From: JAJYSO01 sp964586655
GTDB lineage: Bacteria > Bacteroidota > Bacteroidia > Flavobacteriales > Flavobacteriaceae
Reading direction: 5' to 3'
Assembly: GCA_964586655.1 (NCBI GenBank)
Contig: CAZPGY010000002.1
Coordinates: 1-64,000, forward strand
DNA length: 64,000 nt
The translations under genes were made by a program, and so were the position numbers. The notes under the pieces were generated by a model. It did not search any database. It saw only the letters and a program-made list of their open reading frames with translations, and had not been told where the DNA came from. Shown piece by piece: positions 32,464 through 40,941 of this stretch. Positions within the stretch are counted from its first letter, which is position 1. Each line of letters starts with the position of its first letter.

Positions 32464-33978
32464 TTATGCTTCAAGATATTCTCCCAATTCCTTAGTCGGG
32501 AAATAGGTTTCGTAGGACCTGATATTATCGTGCAGTTTTTTATAGATCATACTGCGGTCCAGTTGTTTTAAATCGGTACATCCCGAAGCTGCAAAAATTT
32601 CTAAAAAGTCTTCCACAGTGCGTTGCTGATAATTTCGAACCCGTTTCCATTTATCTTCCACATCCAGTCCGCGAACCAGTTTAGGATCGTTGGTAGTGAT
32701 GCCGGTAGGGCATTTATTGGTATGACATTTCAGGGCTTGTATACACCCCAAAGCGAGCATCATTCCACGGGCGGTATTACAAGCATCTGCTCCCAAACAT
32801 AGGGCTTTATAGATATCAAACGCTGTAAATACCTTAGTGGCTGTGATGATTTTTATTTCTTTTTTTAAATTATAACCATTGAGACAGTCGGCCACAAAAA
32901 TCAATCCTTCTTCCCAAGGCATGCCCACATAATTGGAAAAATTAATCGGGGCTGCTCCGGTTCCTCCCTCGGCTCCATCTACGGTTATAAAATCGGGCGT
33001 TATCCCGGTTTCAACCATTTGTTCACAAATCTCTCTAAATTCTTTTTTGCTGCCAATACAAATTTTAAACCCGATAGGTTTCCCATGGGTGAGTTCACGA
33101 AGTTGTTTTATAAACATCAACAAGCCTTTCGCATCACTAAAAGCCGAGTGGCCAAATGGAGACATCGCAGATTTGTGGGGTTCCAAACCTCTAATTTCTG
33201 CTATTTCCTCATCTACTTTAGCAGCCGGTAAAATTCCTCCATGGCCGGGTTTGGCGCCTTGCGACAATTTGATTTCAATCATTTTTACCTCAGGGCGATT
33301 GGCTTTTTCTTTGAATATCTCCGGATTAAACTTTCCGTCTTTGGTGCGACAACCAAAATAAGCGGTTCCGATTTGCCAAACCACATCGGCGCCTTGAAGG
33401 TGATAGGGAGAAAGTCCGCCTTCTCCGGTATTGTGATAAAAATGTCCTGCTTTGGCCCCTTTGTTCAAGGCCAACACCGCATTTTTACTCAGGGCGCCAT
33501 AACTCATGGCTGAAATATTAAAAATACTGGAAGAATATGGTTGCTTACAAGCCGATCCGCCAATAGTGACACGAGGCGGTTTTTCCAATACCTTAGCGGG
33601 GTAAATACTGTGTTTCATCCACGAGAAAAGCTCGGCATTGACATCGAGTTGGGTGCCAAAGGGGTGCATTTCATTTTGCAGTTTGGCGCGTGCATACACA
33701 TAGGTACGATGATTGCGATCAATGGGGGTTCCATCGGTATCGTTTTCCACAAAATATTGATGGATTTCGGGGCGAATCAGTTCCATTAAATAACGCATAT
33801 GCCCCAAAAGCGGAAAATTGCGCAGGATGGTATGTTTTTTTTGATAGATGTCATAGATTCCTATGGCAAACAATATGAGTAGAATTGCTGTAAACCCCCA
33901 AGCCGGCCAAATAATCGTACATACAATTACAGCAACAACAACCCCCATGATAAGGGTAAAACGAATAGCCTCTCTCAT
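32464..33978 (-). CDS. FMN-binding glutamate-synthase-like protein
   Basis: A 504-residue protein with two membrane helices at the N-terminus (about 5-45) and a glutamate synthase (GltB central/FMN) TIM-barrel domain. Seen are FNISAMSYGALSKNAV, NTGEGGLSPYH, SQGAKPGHGGILP, DGAEGGTGAAP, and the 3Fe-4S cysteine set in CIQALKCHTNKC (C-x5-C-x4-C). It lacks the glutaminase domain, so it is not a complete GOGAT; members of this membrane-anchored group have no settled substrate. It is convergent with the polysaccharide operon and monocistronic. A possible -7 box TACTTTTG lies on the minus strand at 34081-34088. Confidence 0.88.
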   Translation of the reverse strand: MREAIRFTLIMGVVVAVIVCTIIWPAWGFTAILLILFAIGIYDIYQKKHTILRNFPLLGHMRYLMELIRPEIHQYFVENDTDGTPIDRNHRTYVYARAKLQNEMHPFGTQLDVNAELFSWMKHSIYPAKVLEKPPRVTIGGSACKQPYSSSIFNISAMSYGALSKNAVLALNKGAKAGHFYHNTGEGGLSPYHLQGADVVWQIGTAYFGCRTKDGKFNPEIFKEKANRPEVKMIEIKLSQGAKPGHGGILPAAKVDEEIAEIRGLEPHKSAMSPFGHSAFSDAKGLLMFIKQLRELTHGKPIGFKICIGSKKEFREICEQMVETGITPDFITVDGAEGGTGAAPINFSNYVGMPWEEGLIFVADCLNGYNLKKEIKIITATKVFTAFDIYKALCLGADACNTARGMMLALGCIQALKCHTNKCPTGITTNDPKLVRGLDVEDKWKRVRNYQQRTVEDFLEIFAASGCTDLKQLDRSMIYKKLHDNIRSYETYFPTKELGEYLEA

Positions 33979-34305
33979 TAGATTTATATTTAAAAAACAA
34001 CTTTTATCTAATTGTTATCAGTGTTTTATACACTTATCTGAATTGCGGTGATAAAAGTGCTCATTGGAAAGGTAAAATTACAAAAGTAAATGTTGTATGA
34101 CGAAAATATTTAAAAAGATTATAGCGAAATATTCCATAAATCAGCCCAAAGATTTAAAACTGTAAATTTTTAAAATCCAAGACAAAAAGCTACCTTATTT
34201 GGCAGACACACACAGGCATAGTGAGTGCTACGGCGAGTGTTTTTGACATTAACATCATATTTTGGTTTAGCAATTTACTTCCACTTCTCTCCCCCTAAAA
34301 AACAC
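33979..34305. other. Non-coding stretch between the flavoprotein gene and the tRNA
   Basis: About 330 bases without a credible ORF. The left part should hold the minus-strand promoter of the glutamate-synthase-like gene (candidate -7 at 34081-34088). The right part is the downstream flank of the tRNA terminator. I see no repeat from the families elsewhere in the window. Confidence 0.5.
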
Positions 34306-34336
34306 AAAAACCACGCTCAATTGAGCGTGGTTTTTG
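34306..34336. terminator. Terminator of tRNA-Arg
   Basis: CCACGCTCAA (34311-34320) pairs perfectly with TTGAGCGTGG (34321-34330), flanked by A residues on one side and T residues on the other, so it can work in both directions. On the minus strand it directly follows the tRNA. Confidence 0.9.
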
Positions 34337-34344
34337 TTGGGCAG

Positions 34345-34418
34345 TGACCCCGGCAGGATTCAAACCTGCAACCCTCAGAGCCGAAATCTGATGCGCTATT
34401 CAGTTGCGCCACGGAGCC
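34345..34418 (-). tRNA. tRNA-Arg (anticodon TCG)
   Basis: A 74-base cloverleaf on the minus strand: acceptor GGCTCCG with CGGGGTC, D-stem GCGC/GCGC, anticodon stem TCAGA/TCTGA around the loop TTTCGGC (anticodon TCG), variable loop GGGTT, and T-stem GCAGG/CCTGC. The discriminator is A and CCA is not encoded, as usual in Bacteroidota. It reads CGA and, by wobble, other CGN arginine codons. Confidence 0.95.
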
Positions 34419-34532
34419 ATTTATCTTAAAAATCTTATCAGAAATTTCTCTTCCTGATGCTGTGGTCAAATATCGGTTATTATACTGAAATTCGCTTTGA
34501 GGTTCAACATTTTTTTGAACCTTTTTTAGCTA

Positions 34533-34979
34533 CTAAGACAATTTCCGTTTTACGATCACTGAAATTTGCTTATTTGCTGCTTTCCCGGCCATTTCTTTAG
34601 CGGCTATTCCCATTACCTTCCCCATATCTTTCATACTTTCAGCTCCGGTCTTGGCAATGATTTCAGTTACTTTAGATTCAATTTCTGTTTCACTCAATTG
34701 TTGAGGCAGAAATTCGGCAATGATTTCAGCTTGTTGCTCTTCCTCATCAGCCAAGTCATCACGGTTTTGTCCACGGAAAATCTGCATACTGTCCAATCGC
34801 TGCTTTACCATGCGCTGAAGCAGTTTCAACTCTACTTCTTGGGTGATTTCCTGTTTCTCACCGGCCGTCTTAGCTTTCAATATTTCGGTCTTAATGGCGC
34901 GTAATCCGGCTACCCTATTGTGGTCTTTGGCCTTCATGGCTGCCTTCAATTCATTCATGACCTCTGCTTCTAAACCCAT
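34533..34979 (-). CDS. YqeY / GatB-tail domain protein
   Basis: A 148-residue helical protein of the YqeY family. It starts MGLEAEVMNELKAAMKAKD and contains the conserved RAIKTEILKAKT, RMVKQRLDSMQIFRGQNR and a C-terminal domain like the tRNA-binding tail of GatB (MKDMGKVMGIAAKEMAGKAA). The domain may bind tRNA, but free-standing YqeY proteins have no proven role. It lies downstream of ftsZ on the same strand, separated by a terminator and a repeat, so it is a separate unit. Confidence 0.9.
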   Translation of the reverse strand: MGLEAEVMNELKAAMKAKDHNRVAGLRAIKTEILKAKTAGEKQEITQEVELKLLQRMVKQRLDSMQIFRGQNRDDLADEEEQQAEIIAEFLPQQLSETEIESKVTEIIAKTGAESMKDMGKVMGIAAKEMAGKAANKQISVIVKRKLS

Positions 34980-35053
34980 AACTAATACGAAAATGAAAAT
35001 TTTTATAAACTAAAAATTGATTCCTTTAATTTGTCATACCCTAAATCAAGTTA

Positions 35054-35083
35054 GGGCAGCAAAGCCAAAAGCTAAAGCTGCTC
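35054..35083. repeat. Second copy of the 30-bp GCAGC/AAGCC repeat
   Basis: GGGCAGCAAAGCCAAAAGCT followed by AAAGCTGCTC matches the inverted sequence of 21054-21083 with a handful of mismatches. It can fold on itself (GCAGC with GCTGC). It abuts the large hairpin repeat at 35090. Confidence 0.55.
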
Positions 35084-35089
35084 CATACT

Positions 35090-35253
35090 AATACCAAAAT
35101 GACAAATTAATTAATCCAATCTTTCTATGAAAATTCCAAATCTCTGCGTTAAAAATGCTCGTCGTAGCTTTAGCTATGACTGTGCTTTTTGCCTTGACCT
35201 TTGAAATTTTCATCACAAAATATTAGCACAATTAATAAATCACTTTGGTATAA
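35090..35253. repeat. Complete dispersed repeat with terminal inverted repeats (MITE-like)
   Basis: A 164-base element. Its ends are imperfect inverted repeats: ATACCAAAATGA near the left (35091-) and TCACTTTGGTAT at the right (to 35251). The inside continues as an imperfect hairpin: ATGAAAATTCCAAA (35127-35140) against TTTGAAATTTTCAT (35200-35213), and GCGTTAAAAATGC against GTGCTTTTTGCC, with TAGCTTTAGCTA at the tip. There is no ORF. Other copies or parts lie at 1-89, 8311-8460, 16461-16484 and perhaps 6791-6823, all intergenic or at a gene end. It fills the middle of the 440-base gap between the YqeY gene and ftsZ. Confidence 0.8.
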
Positions 35254-35337
35254 CTGTTCTAACGGTATAATATTTATGTTGCAAATTTACACAATCCCTT
35301 TGAATTGAGGAACGGGAACTTTAAAATTTCGGACAAA

Positions 35338-35376
35338 CAAAACACCTCGAAGAAAAATCCCTCCGAGGTGTTTTGT
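35338..35376. terminator. Terminator of the dcw operon
   Basis: CAAAACACCTCG (35338-35349) pairs over 12 bases with CGAGGTGTTTTG (35364-35375). On the minus strand the stem is followed by TTTG and T-rich sequence, 45 bases after the ftsZ stop. Confidence 0.85.
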
Positions 35377-35420
35377 CGGTTAAAGTGGAAAGCTTACCTT
35401 ACTTATGATAACCCATAAGC

Positions 35421-37409
35421 TTAGTCCACATTATCATGTAAAAAAGAATTGTTAGAACGCAAATGCGGTCCTCCTCCCTCCTTGTTCTCCTCATCAATTG
35501 TGGAACGAGACAAATTGCTATCTGTGCTTTGATGATCATTATCCAAATCAACACCAGCGCGTTTGTAGGCGGGTTGCTTTTCTATTTCATCGATATTGTT
35601 GCTCTTTTTGAACTGGTAGTTAAACTTCTTTAGTCGTGCACGACGTTCTGAAGCTCGCGCTGCCAATTCATCACTAATCGGACTGTTAAGCGGATCGATC
35701 TCTCCTTCCGGAGCCTCTGTCGGTTGTGTTTCCTCAGGCTTGGGATTTTGTCGGAGCTTTTCTTTTTTGACAAATTGCAATTGATCTTCTTCGGGATTGA
35801 TTTCCTTTTTCTGCTTGGGCTTGGCTTGAGTCAATTCTTTTTCCTTCTCCATATAATCCGCTAAACTGTACCGTTTTTCTGAGCGATCTGCATCATCTTC
35901 CGGAAACAATCTTACCTGATCCCTATGTCTCGTAGTTTGAGTTTGTGCAGAGGTATTGGGACGAGCGGTATCGGAAGGTGAATTGCGACGATCCGCGTTT
36001 TGTTCACTCGATTTCTCTTTGCGCTTTGGCATGTTGAATTCAAACATAAACTCCTCCTCCTCTTCTGAGGCTTCAATTTCTTTTTGCGCATCCTCAGATT
36101 TATCATGTCGCTCTTCAATAAAAACAAAATCGTCTTCATCAAATTTAATCTCTTGATAGTCTACTTCAAGCTCGCGGATAATCTCTGAAGCATCAGTCGA
36201 TTTTTCATCACTTTGAAGCTCTTCTTTGGGGTTATCCTGATTGAGCTCCTCCAATTCATGCACGATTTTTCGAGGCTCAGCTTTTTTGCGACGAGGTTCT
36301 TCCCCAAGAGGTGCTTTCCGCGTAGTAGATATTGAAGTGTTATCCGGAGATAAATCTTGAACAGCTTTTTGTTCATTTTCCAGGGTGTGGATAATTTTTT
36401 TGCTCTCGGTATTGATGATTTCATTTTGCTGATCTGGATCAAATCCGGTAGCAATAATGGTAACAGAAATAGATTCTCCTAAATCTTCATCTTCACCAAC
36501 TCCCATAATAATATTGGCGCTATGACCAGCCTCACTTTGAATATGATCATTGATTTCACCAATCTCATCCAAGGTAATTTCCTCATTGCCCGATACAATG
36601 AGCAGCAATACATTCTTTGCCCCTTTAATTTTATTGTCATTCAACAAGGGAGAGTCAATGGCTTTACCAATGGCTTCCTGAGCGCGGTTGCCTCCGGTTG
36701 CTTTAGCAGATCCCATAATAGCCGTACCGCTATTGCTGAGGACAGTTCTGGCATCTCTCAAGTCGATGTTTTGTGTATAGTGATGAGTAATTACTTCGGC
36801 TATTCCACGGGCAGCAGTAGCCAACACCTCATCTGCTTTTGAGAAACCCGATTTAAAGCCGAGGTTGCCATATACTTCTCGCAATTTATTGTTGTCGATA
36901 ACAATGAGCGAATCTACATTTCTACGCAACTTTTCTACGCCTGCCTTGGCTTGCTCATTACGAGCTCTTCCTTCAAATTTAAAAGGAATGGTCACAATAC
37001 CCACGGTCAATATTTCCATATCTCGGGCTTGCTTGGCTATGATGGGAGCCGCACCGGTTCCTGTTCCACCGCCCATTCCGGCCGTAATAAAAACCATTTT
37101 GGTATTGGTGTCTAACAGGGTTTTCAAGTCTTCAAAACTTTCCAAGGCTGCTTGCTCACCAATTTCGGGATTGGCACCGGCTCCAAGTCCTTCGGTGAGG
37201 TTGACTCCCAATTGGACTTTTGTAGGCACGGGACTGTTTTGCAAGGCTTGTGCATCGGTATTGGAAACTACAAAATCAACTCCGTCAATCCCTAACTGAA
37301 ACATGTGGTTGATGGCATTTGAACCGCCTCCACCAACGCCAATAACCTTGATCACATTGGATCGGTTTTTGGGCATATCGAATTGAATATCCATCTCTTT
37401 CTCGCTCAT
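35421..37409 (-). CDS. ftsZ: Cell division GTPase FtsZ, long-tailed
   Basis: The tubulin homologue that forms the Z-ring. Of 662 residues, about 15-325 are the GTPase and T7 domains (GVGGGGSNA 24-32, tubulin signature GGGTGTGA 113-120, NIDLRDARTVL T7 region). The remaining 330 residues are a charged, low-complexity linker rich in Glu, Lys and Gln, ending in two conserved flavobacterial segments: EKQPAYKRAGVDLD and the extreme C-terminus RSNNSFLHDNVD, which probably bind FtsA or the membrane. E. coli FtsZ has 383 residues, so the linker is exceptionally long. It is the last gene of the dcw cluster. Confidence 0.97.
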   Translation of the reverse strand: MSEKEMDIQFDMPKNRSNVIKVIGVGGGGSNAINHMFQLGIDGVDFVVSNTDAQALQNSPVPTKVQLGVNLTEGLGAGANPEIGEQAALESFEDLKTLLDTNTKMVFITAGMGGGTGTGAAPIIAKQARDMEILTVGIVTIPFKFEGRARNEQAKAGVEKLRRNVDSLIVIDNNKLREVYGNLGFKSGFSKADEVLATAARGIAEVITHHYTQNIDLRDARTVLSNSGTAIMGSAKATGGNRAQEAIGKAIDSPLLNDNKIKGAKNVLLLIVSGNEEITLDEIGEINDHIQSEAGHSANIIMGVGEDEDLGESISVTIIATGFDPDQQNEIINTESKKIIHTLENEQKAVQDLSPDNTSISTTRKAPLGEEPRRKKAEPRKIVHELEELNQDNPKEELQSDEKSTDASEIIRELEVDYQEIKFDEDDFVFIEERHDKSEDAQKEIEASEEEEEFMFEFNMPKRKEKSSEQNADRRNSPSDTARPNTSAQTQTTRHRDQVRLFPEDDADRSEKRYSLADYMEKEKELTQAKPKQKKEINPEEDQLQFVKKEKLRQNPKPEETQPTEAPEGEIDPLNSPISDELAARASERRARLKKFNYQFKKSNNIDEIEKQPAYKRAGVDLDNDHQSTDSNLSRSTIDEENKEGGGPHLRSNNSFLHDNVD

Positions 37410-37493
37410 AACTTATTATTTTTCGGGTTTACTTAAAATTTTCAAGTCTTCGGATTGATCCGAAACTTTTTAGTATTTTTATATTTATAATTC

Positions 37494-38867
37494 TTATTCT
37501 ATATTGTCTAAAAAGGTTTTAAACTTATTAAACCATTTTTCAAAAAACGGTTGGTGATATTCCTTAGCATCATCGTGATTCTCAGCCGTCTCAATGGTGT
37601 GAGGTGCTGATTTCACATCTTCTTCCTTCGCTTTGTCGCCATCCTCAACCTCGCTTATTGAATCGCCTGCTGCACCTTCTTCAACTTGCACATGTCTATC
37701 CTTAGCTTTTCGCTCTAAACTATTTAAAACCAATCCCACAGCAGTAGCGTATAAGGGACTGGTAACTTCTGTGTCTGTGTCTCCGGCCAAATGTTCGTTG
37801 GGATAACCTATTCGGGTATCCATACCGGTAATATATTCTACCAGCTGCTTGAGGTGCTTGAGCTGTGCGCCTCCGCCGGTGATCACAATTCCGGCAATCA
37901 ATTTTTTCTTTTGCTCTTCGTGACCATAATTTTTGATTTCTAAAAAGACTTGCTCTACAATTTCAACCACTCGATAATGAATGATTTTTGACAAGTTTTT
38001 AAGCGTGATTTCCTTAGGCTCGCGACCGCGCAATCCGGGAATAGAAACAATTTCATTGTCTTTGTTTTCTCCCGGCCAGGCCGAGCCGAATTTTATTTTC
38101 AACAATTCGGCCTGTTTTTCAATAATAGAACAGCCTTCTTTAATGTCTTCTGTAATTACATTTCCTCCAAAAGGAATGACCGCAGTATGCCTGATAATTC
38201 CATCTTTAAAGATGGCCAAATCTGTAGTTCCGCCACCGATATCAATCAAAGCCACACCGGCTTCCTTTTCTTCTTTGCTCAAAGCGGCATTAGCTGAAGC
38301 CAAGGGTTGAAGGGTCACTCCCGACAAATCGAGACCGGCGCTTTTGACACAACGCCCAATATTGCGAATCGATGAAATTTGTCCCACCACTACATGGAAA
38401 TTGGCCTCTAAACGACCGCCATACATTCCTACCGGCTCTGTGACCTCTCCATGCCCGTCTACTTTAAATTCCTGAGGCAAAACATGGATAATTTCCTCAC
38501 CCGGAAGCATGACCAGCTTATACACCTGATTACAAAGACGCTCTACATCACCTTCCTCAATGACCTTATCAGAATTCTTTCGGGTAATATAATCACTGTG
38601 TTGAAGGCTGCGGATGTGTTGCCCCGCAATACCTACCACAACTTCGCTAATCTTCAGTCCCGAATCGGTCTCTGCATCTTCAACGGCCTGCTGAATAGAT
38701 TTAATGGTTTGGGTAATATTATTGACCACTCCGCGGTGTACTCCCAAACTTTTTGATTTTCCTACGCCCAAAATTTCGAGTTTTCCATACTCATTGGCGC
38801 GACCTATCATCGCCACAATTTTTGTGGTTCCTATGTCCAGTCCTACTGCAATTTCTTTGTCTTCCAT
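37494..38867 (-). CDS. ftsA: Cell division protein FtsA
   Basis: A 457-residue actin-like protein that anchors FtsZ to the membrane. Seen are the phosphate 1 motif VGLDIGTTKIVAMIG, the FtsA-specific 1C domain region (about 85-165), phosphate 2 VALIDIGGGTTDLAIF and the adenosine loop AGIVITGGGAQLK. An acidic linker (about 390-435) precedes a C-terminal amphipathic helix FFEKWFNKFKTFLDNI, which should be the membrane-targeting sequence. It is encoded between ftsQ (6-base gap) and ftsZ (84-base gap). Confidence 0.96.
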   Translation of the reverse strand: MEDKEIAVGLDIGTTKIVAMIGRANEYGKLEILGVGKSKSLGVHRGVVNNITQTIKSIQQAVEDAETDSGLKISEVVVGIAGQHIRSLQHSDYITRKNSDKVIEEGDVERLCNQVYKLVMLPGEEIIHVLPQEFKVDGHGEVTEPVGMYGGRLEANFHVVVGQISSIRNIGRCVKSAGLDLSGVTLQPLASANAALSKEEKEAGVALIDIGGGTTDLAIFKDGIIRHTAVIPFGGNVITEDIKEGCSIIEKQAELLKIKFGSAWPGENKDNEIVSIPGLRGREPKEITLKNLSKIIHYRVVEIVEQVFLEIKNYGHEEQKKKLIAGIVITGGGAQLKHLKQLVEYITGMDTRIGYPNEHLAGDTDTEVTSPLYATAVGLVLNSLERKAKDRHVQVEEGAAGDSISEVEDGDKAKEEDVKSAPHTIETAENHDDAKEYHQPFFEKWFNKFKTFLDNIE

Positions 38868-38873
38868 AACAAA

Positions 38874-39596
38874 CTATGCTTCTCTTTTTGTGCCCACTAC
38901 TTGATGAGCAAATTTTAAATTTATCTCAGAATAGATTTCCAACTTATCCTCGGTATATAGCTTTCTGTAAAACGCCTTAAAATTTCTGATTTTTTGATTG
39001 ATGCGTTTGATCTTTCCAAAATTTATGGTCATCGCACTTTGCCGCAACGTCAATATATAATCTCCATCTTCCGATTTCACAATGCCTGTAATGTGTTTCG
39101 TCAAAAATTTATCCTGATTTATTTTTTGTAAAAGTGGAAACAACTCGGCTACCTCGGTAGTGTCCAAACCGCTAATCAAAGGCACACGAGCGCTGTAGTT
39201 TTTTGAAGTAGGCATCACATTGCCCTTATTATCAATATAATAGGACTCATCTCCCATAACACGTGCGATGGGATGACGTTGGGTCACCCGTGCGCCCAGG
39301 TTGCCGGTTATCGTTCTAAATACCTCTGCATTTGCAATCATAGGATTCAAATTGAGCCTTTGTTCCATGGTATTCAAACTTAAACTATCTTTTGCTCGTT
39401 TTTCAGCCTTATCGGGTTTAGTAATCAACAAGTTATTAACGGTTTTTTGGGTGATAAATAAATGCTTCCCATTGGTAAATTCAACCGATACCGAACCTAA
39501 ATCACGTCCGGAATTTCGGTATGCCGAAAAGCCGTATAAAAACCCTATAAATAGAATCAGGCCGAAAATCTGTAAAATTTTTGAACTATTTTTCAC
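38874..39596 (-). CDS. ftsQ: Cell division protein FtsQ (GTG start)
   Basis: A 240-residue bitopic divisome protein with one membrane helix (about 8-26, ILQIFGLILFIGFLYGFSA) and a periplasmic part with the FtsQ/DivIB beta domain (ARVTQRHPIARVMGDESYYID, then the central LISGLDTTEVAELFPLLQKI). It links FtsA-side and late divisome proteins. The start is GTG, within the last codons of murC (11-base overlap), which suggests translational coupling. Assignment rests on position and fold pattern, since FtsQ sequences are poorly conserved. Confidence 0.88.
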   Translation of the reverse strand: MKNSSKILQIFGLILFIGFLYGFSAYRNSGRDLGSVSVEFTNGKHLFITQKTVNNLLITKPDKAEKRAKDSLSLNTMEQRLNLNPMIANAEVFRTITGNLGARVTQRHPIARVMGDESYYIDNKGNVMPTSKNYSARVPLISGLDTTEVAELFPLLQKINQDKFLTKHITGIVKSEDGDYILTLRQSAMTINFGKIKRINQKIRNFKAFYRKLYTEDKLEIYSEINLKFAHQVVGTKREA

Positions 39597-40941
39597 GACT
39601 CAAGTGTTGCATTAAGGGTTCTACTTCATTTCCTATATCTCCGGCGCCAAGGAGCATTACCACCTCGTTGTCGCTTTTTATAATTGCTTCGGACAAAGCC
39701 TCTTTTTCTACCAGTTTCTTATGCGGATTATCAATCAGTCCCAACAAATAGGTCGAATCGATTCCGGGAATGGGTTTTTCCCGCGCGGGATAAATGGGCA
39801 AGAGTACAATTTCATCAAAACCCGACAGGCTATCTGCAAACTCTTGGGCAAAATCTCGGGTGCGGCTGTATAAATGAGGTTGAAAAACAGCAGTTATCTT
39901 TTTATCGGGATGCATCTCTCGAGCAGCTTGACAGGCAGCCTTAAGCTCGGTGGGATGATGGGCATAGTCTTCAATCAGTACCAAGTCTTCCGTTTTGAGG
40001 TGATAGGTAAAACGGCGTTCTACTCCTTTGAATACTTTTAAGGCTTCGGCCAACTTTTCGGGGTTGGCTCCAAATTTCAAAGCCATGGCCAGGGCAATCC
40101 CGGCATTCAACAAATTATGTCTTCCCGGCAAACTCAGTTGCAGGTTCGTTATCAATCGCTGCGGCGTCTTAAAATCAAACTGATAAGTTCCATTTTTAAT
40201 ACTGATGTTTTGCACCGAATAATCGGCGTGTTGGTCTACTGCCACGGTAGACCCGCCTTTCATAGCCAATCCCTGTTGGTAAAAAAGTGTATCGGGAGAA
40301 GGCAGTTTCTGTGCAAATTCATGAAAAGAATGTGTCAGCTCTTCGGCTTTTCCGTAAATATCCAAATGATCAGCTTCCATAGAAGTGATGGCCGCATATT
40401 GCGGAGAAAGCGCCAAAAAGGAACGATCATATTCATCGGCTTCCACCACACAGGCCTCATGACCGTCACCAATAAAATTGGATTGATAGTTCTCACAAAC
40501 GCCTCCTAAAAAGGCAGTAATCTTATGACCTGTAGCCTTAAGCAAATGGGCCAGCATGGCTGAGCTGGTCGTTTTTCCATGCGTTCCTGCAATGGCCAAA
40601 CACGGCATTTGTCGAGCAACTTCTGCCAGTACGAGGGATCGTTTTTTTAACGGATATCCTGCATTCTTAAAAAACTTCAACAATTTCAAGTCTTCCGGAA
40701 TCGCCGGCGTGTACACCACCAACGTATGTTGATTTTTTATAGCCCTTGGAATGCAGTCAACTTGATCTTCAAAAGTTATCGGAATACCTGCTGCGGCCAG
40801 CTTACGAGTCATTCTTCCGGGGGTTTTGTCATATCCCGCCACTCTTTTCCCGTTCAACGCAAAATATTGCGCAAGAGCACTCATCCCGATACCGCCGATA
40901 CCGAGAAAATAAATATTTTGTATGTCGTTAAACGCTTTCAT
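39586..40941 (-). CDS. murC: UDP-N-acetylmuramate--L-alanine ligase
   Basis: A 451-residue Mur ligase adding L-alanine to UDP-MurNAc. It has the N-terminal UDP-binding loop YFLGIGGIGMSALAQYF (about 11-27), the ATP site IAGTHGKTTSSAML (about 114-127) with the HGKTT variant that marks MurC, the central VEADEYDRSFL, and the C-terminal domain with FQPHLYSRTRDFA. Four-base overlap with murG upstream and 11 bases with ftsQ downstream. Confidence 0.97.
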   Translation of the reverse strand: MKAFNDIQNIYFLGIGGIGMSALAQYFALNGKRVAGYDKTPGRMTRKLAAAGIPITFEDQVDCIPRAIKNQHTLVVYTPAIPEDLKLLKFFKNAGYPLKKRSLVLAEVARQMPCLAIAGTHGKTTSSAMLAHLLKATGHKITAFLGGVCENYQSNFIGDGHEACVVEADEYDRSFLALSPQYAAITSMEADHLDIYGKAEELTHSFHEFAQKLPSPDTLFYQQGLAMKGGSTVAVDQHADYSVQNISIKNGTYQFDFKTPQRLITNLQLSLPGRHNLLNAGIALAMALKFGANPEKLAEALKVFKGVERRFTYHLKTEDLVLIEDYAHHPTELKAACQAAREMHPDKKITAVFQPHLYSRTRDFAQEFADSLSGFDEIVLLPIYPAREKPIPGIDSTYLLGLIDNPHKKLVEKEALSEAIIKSDNEVVMLLGAGDIGNEVEPLMQHLSREK

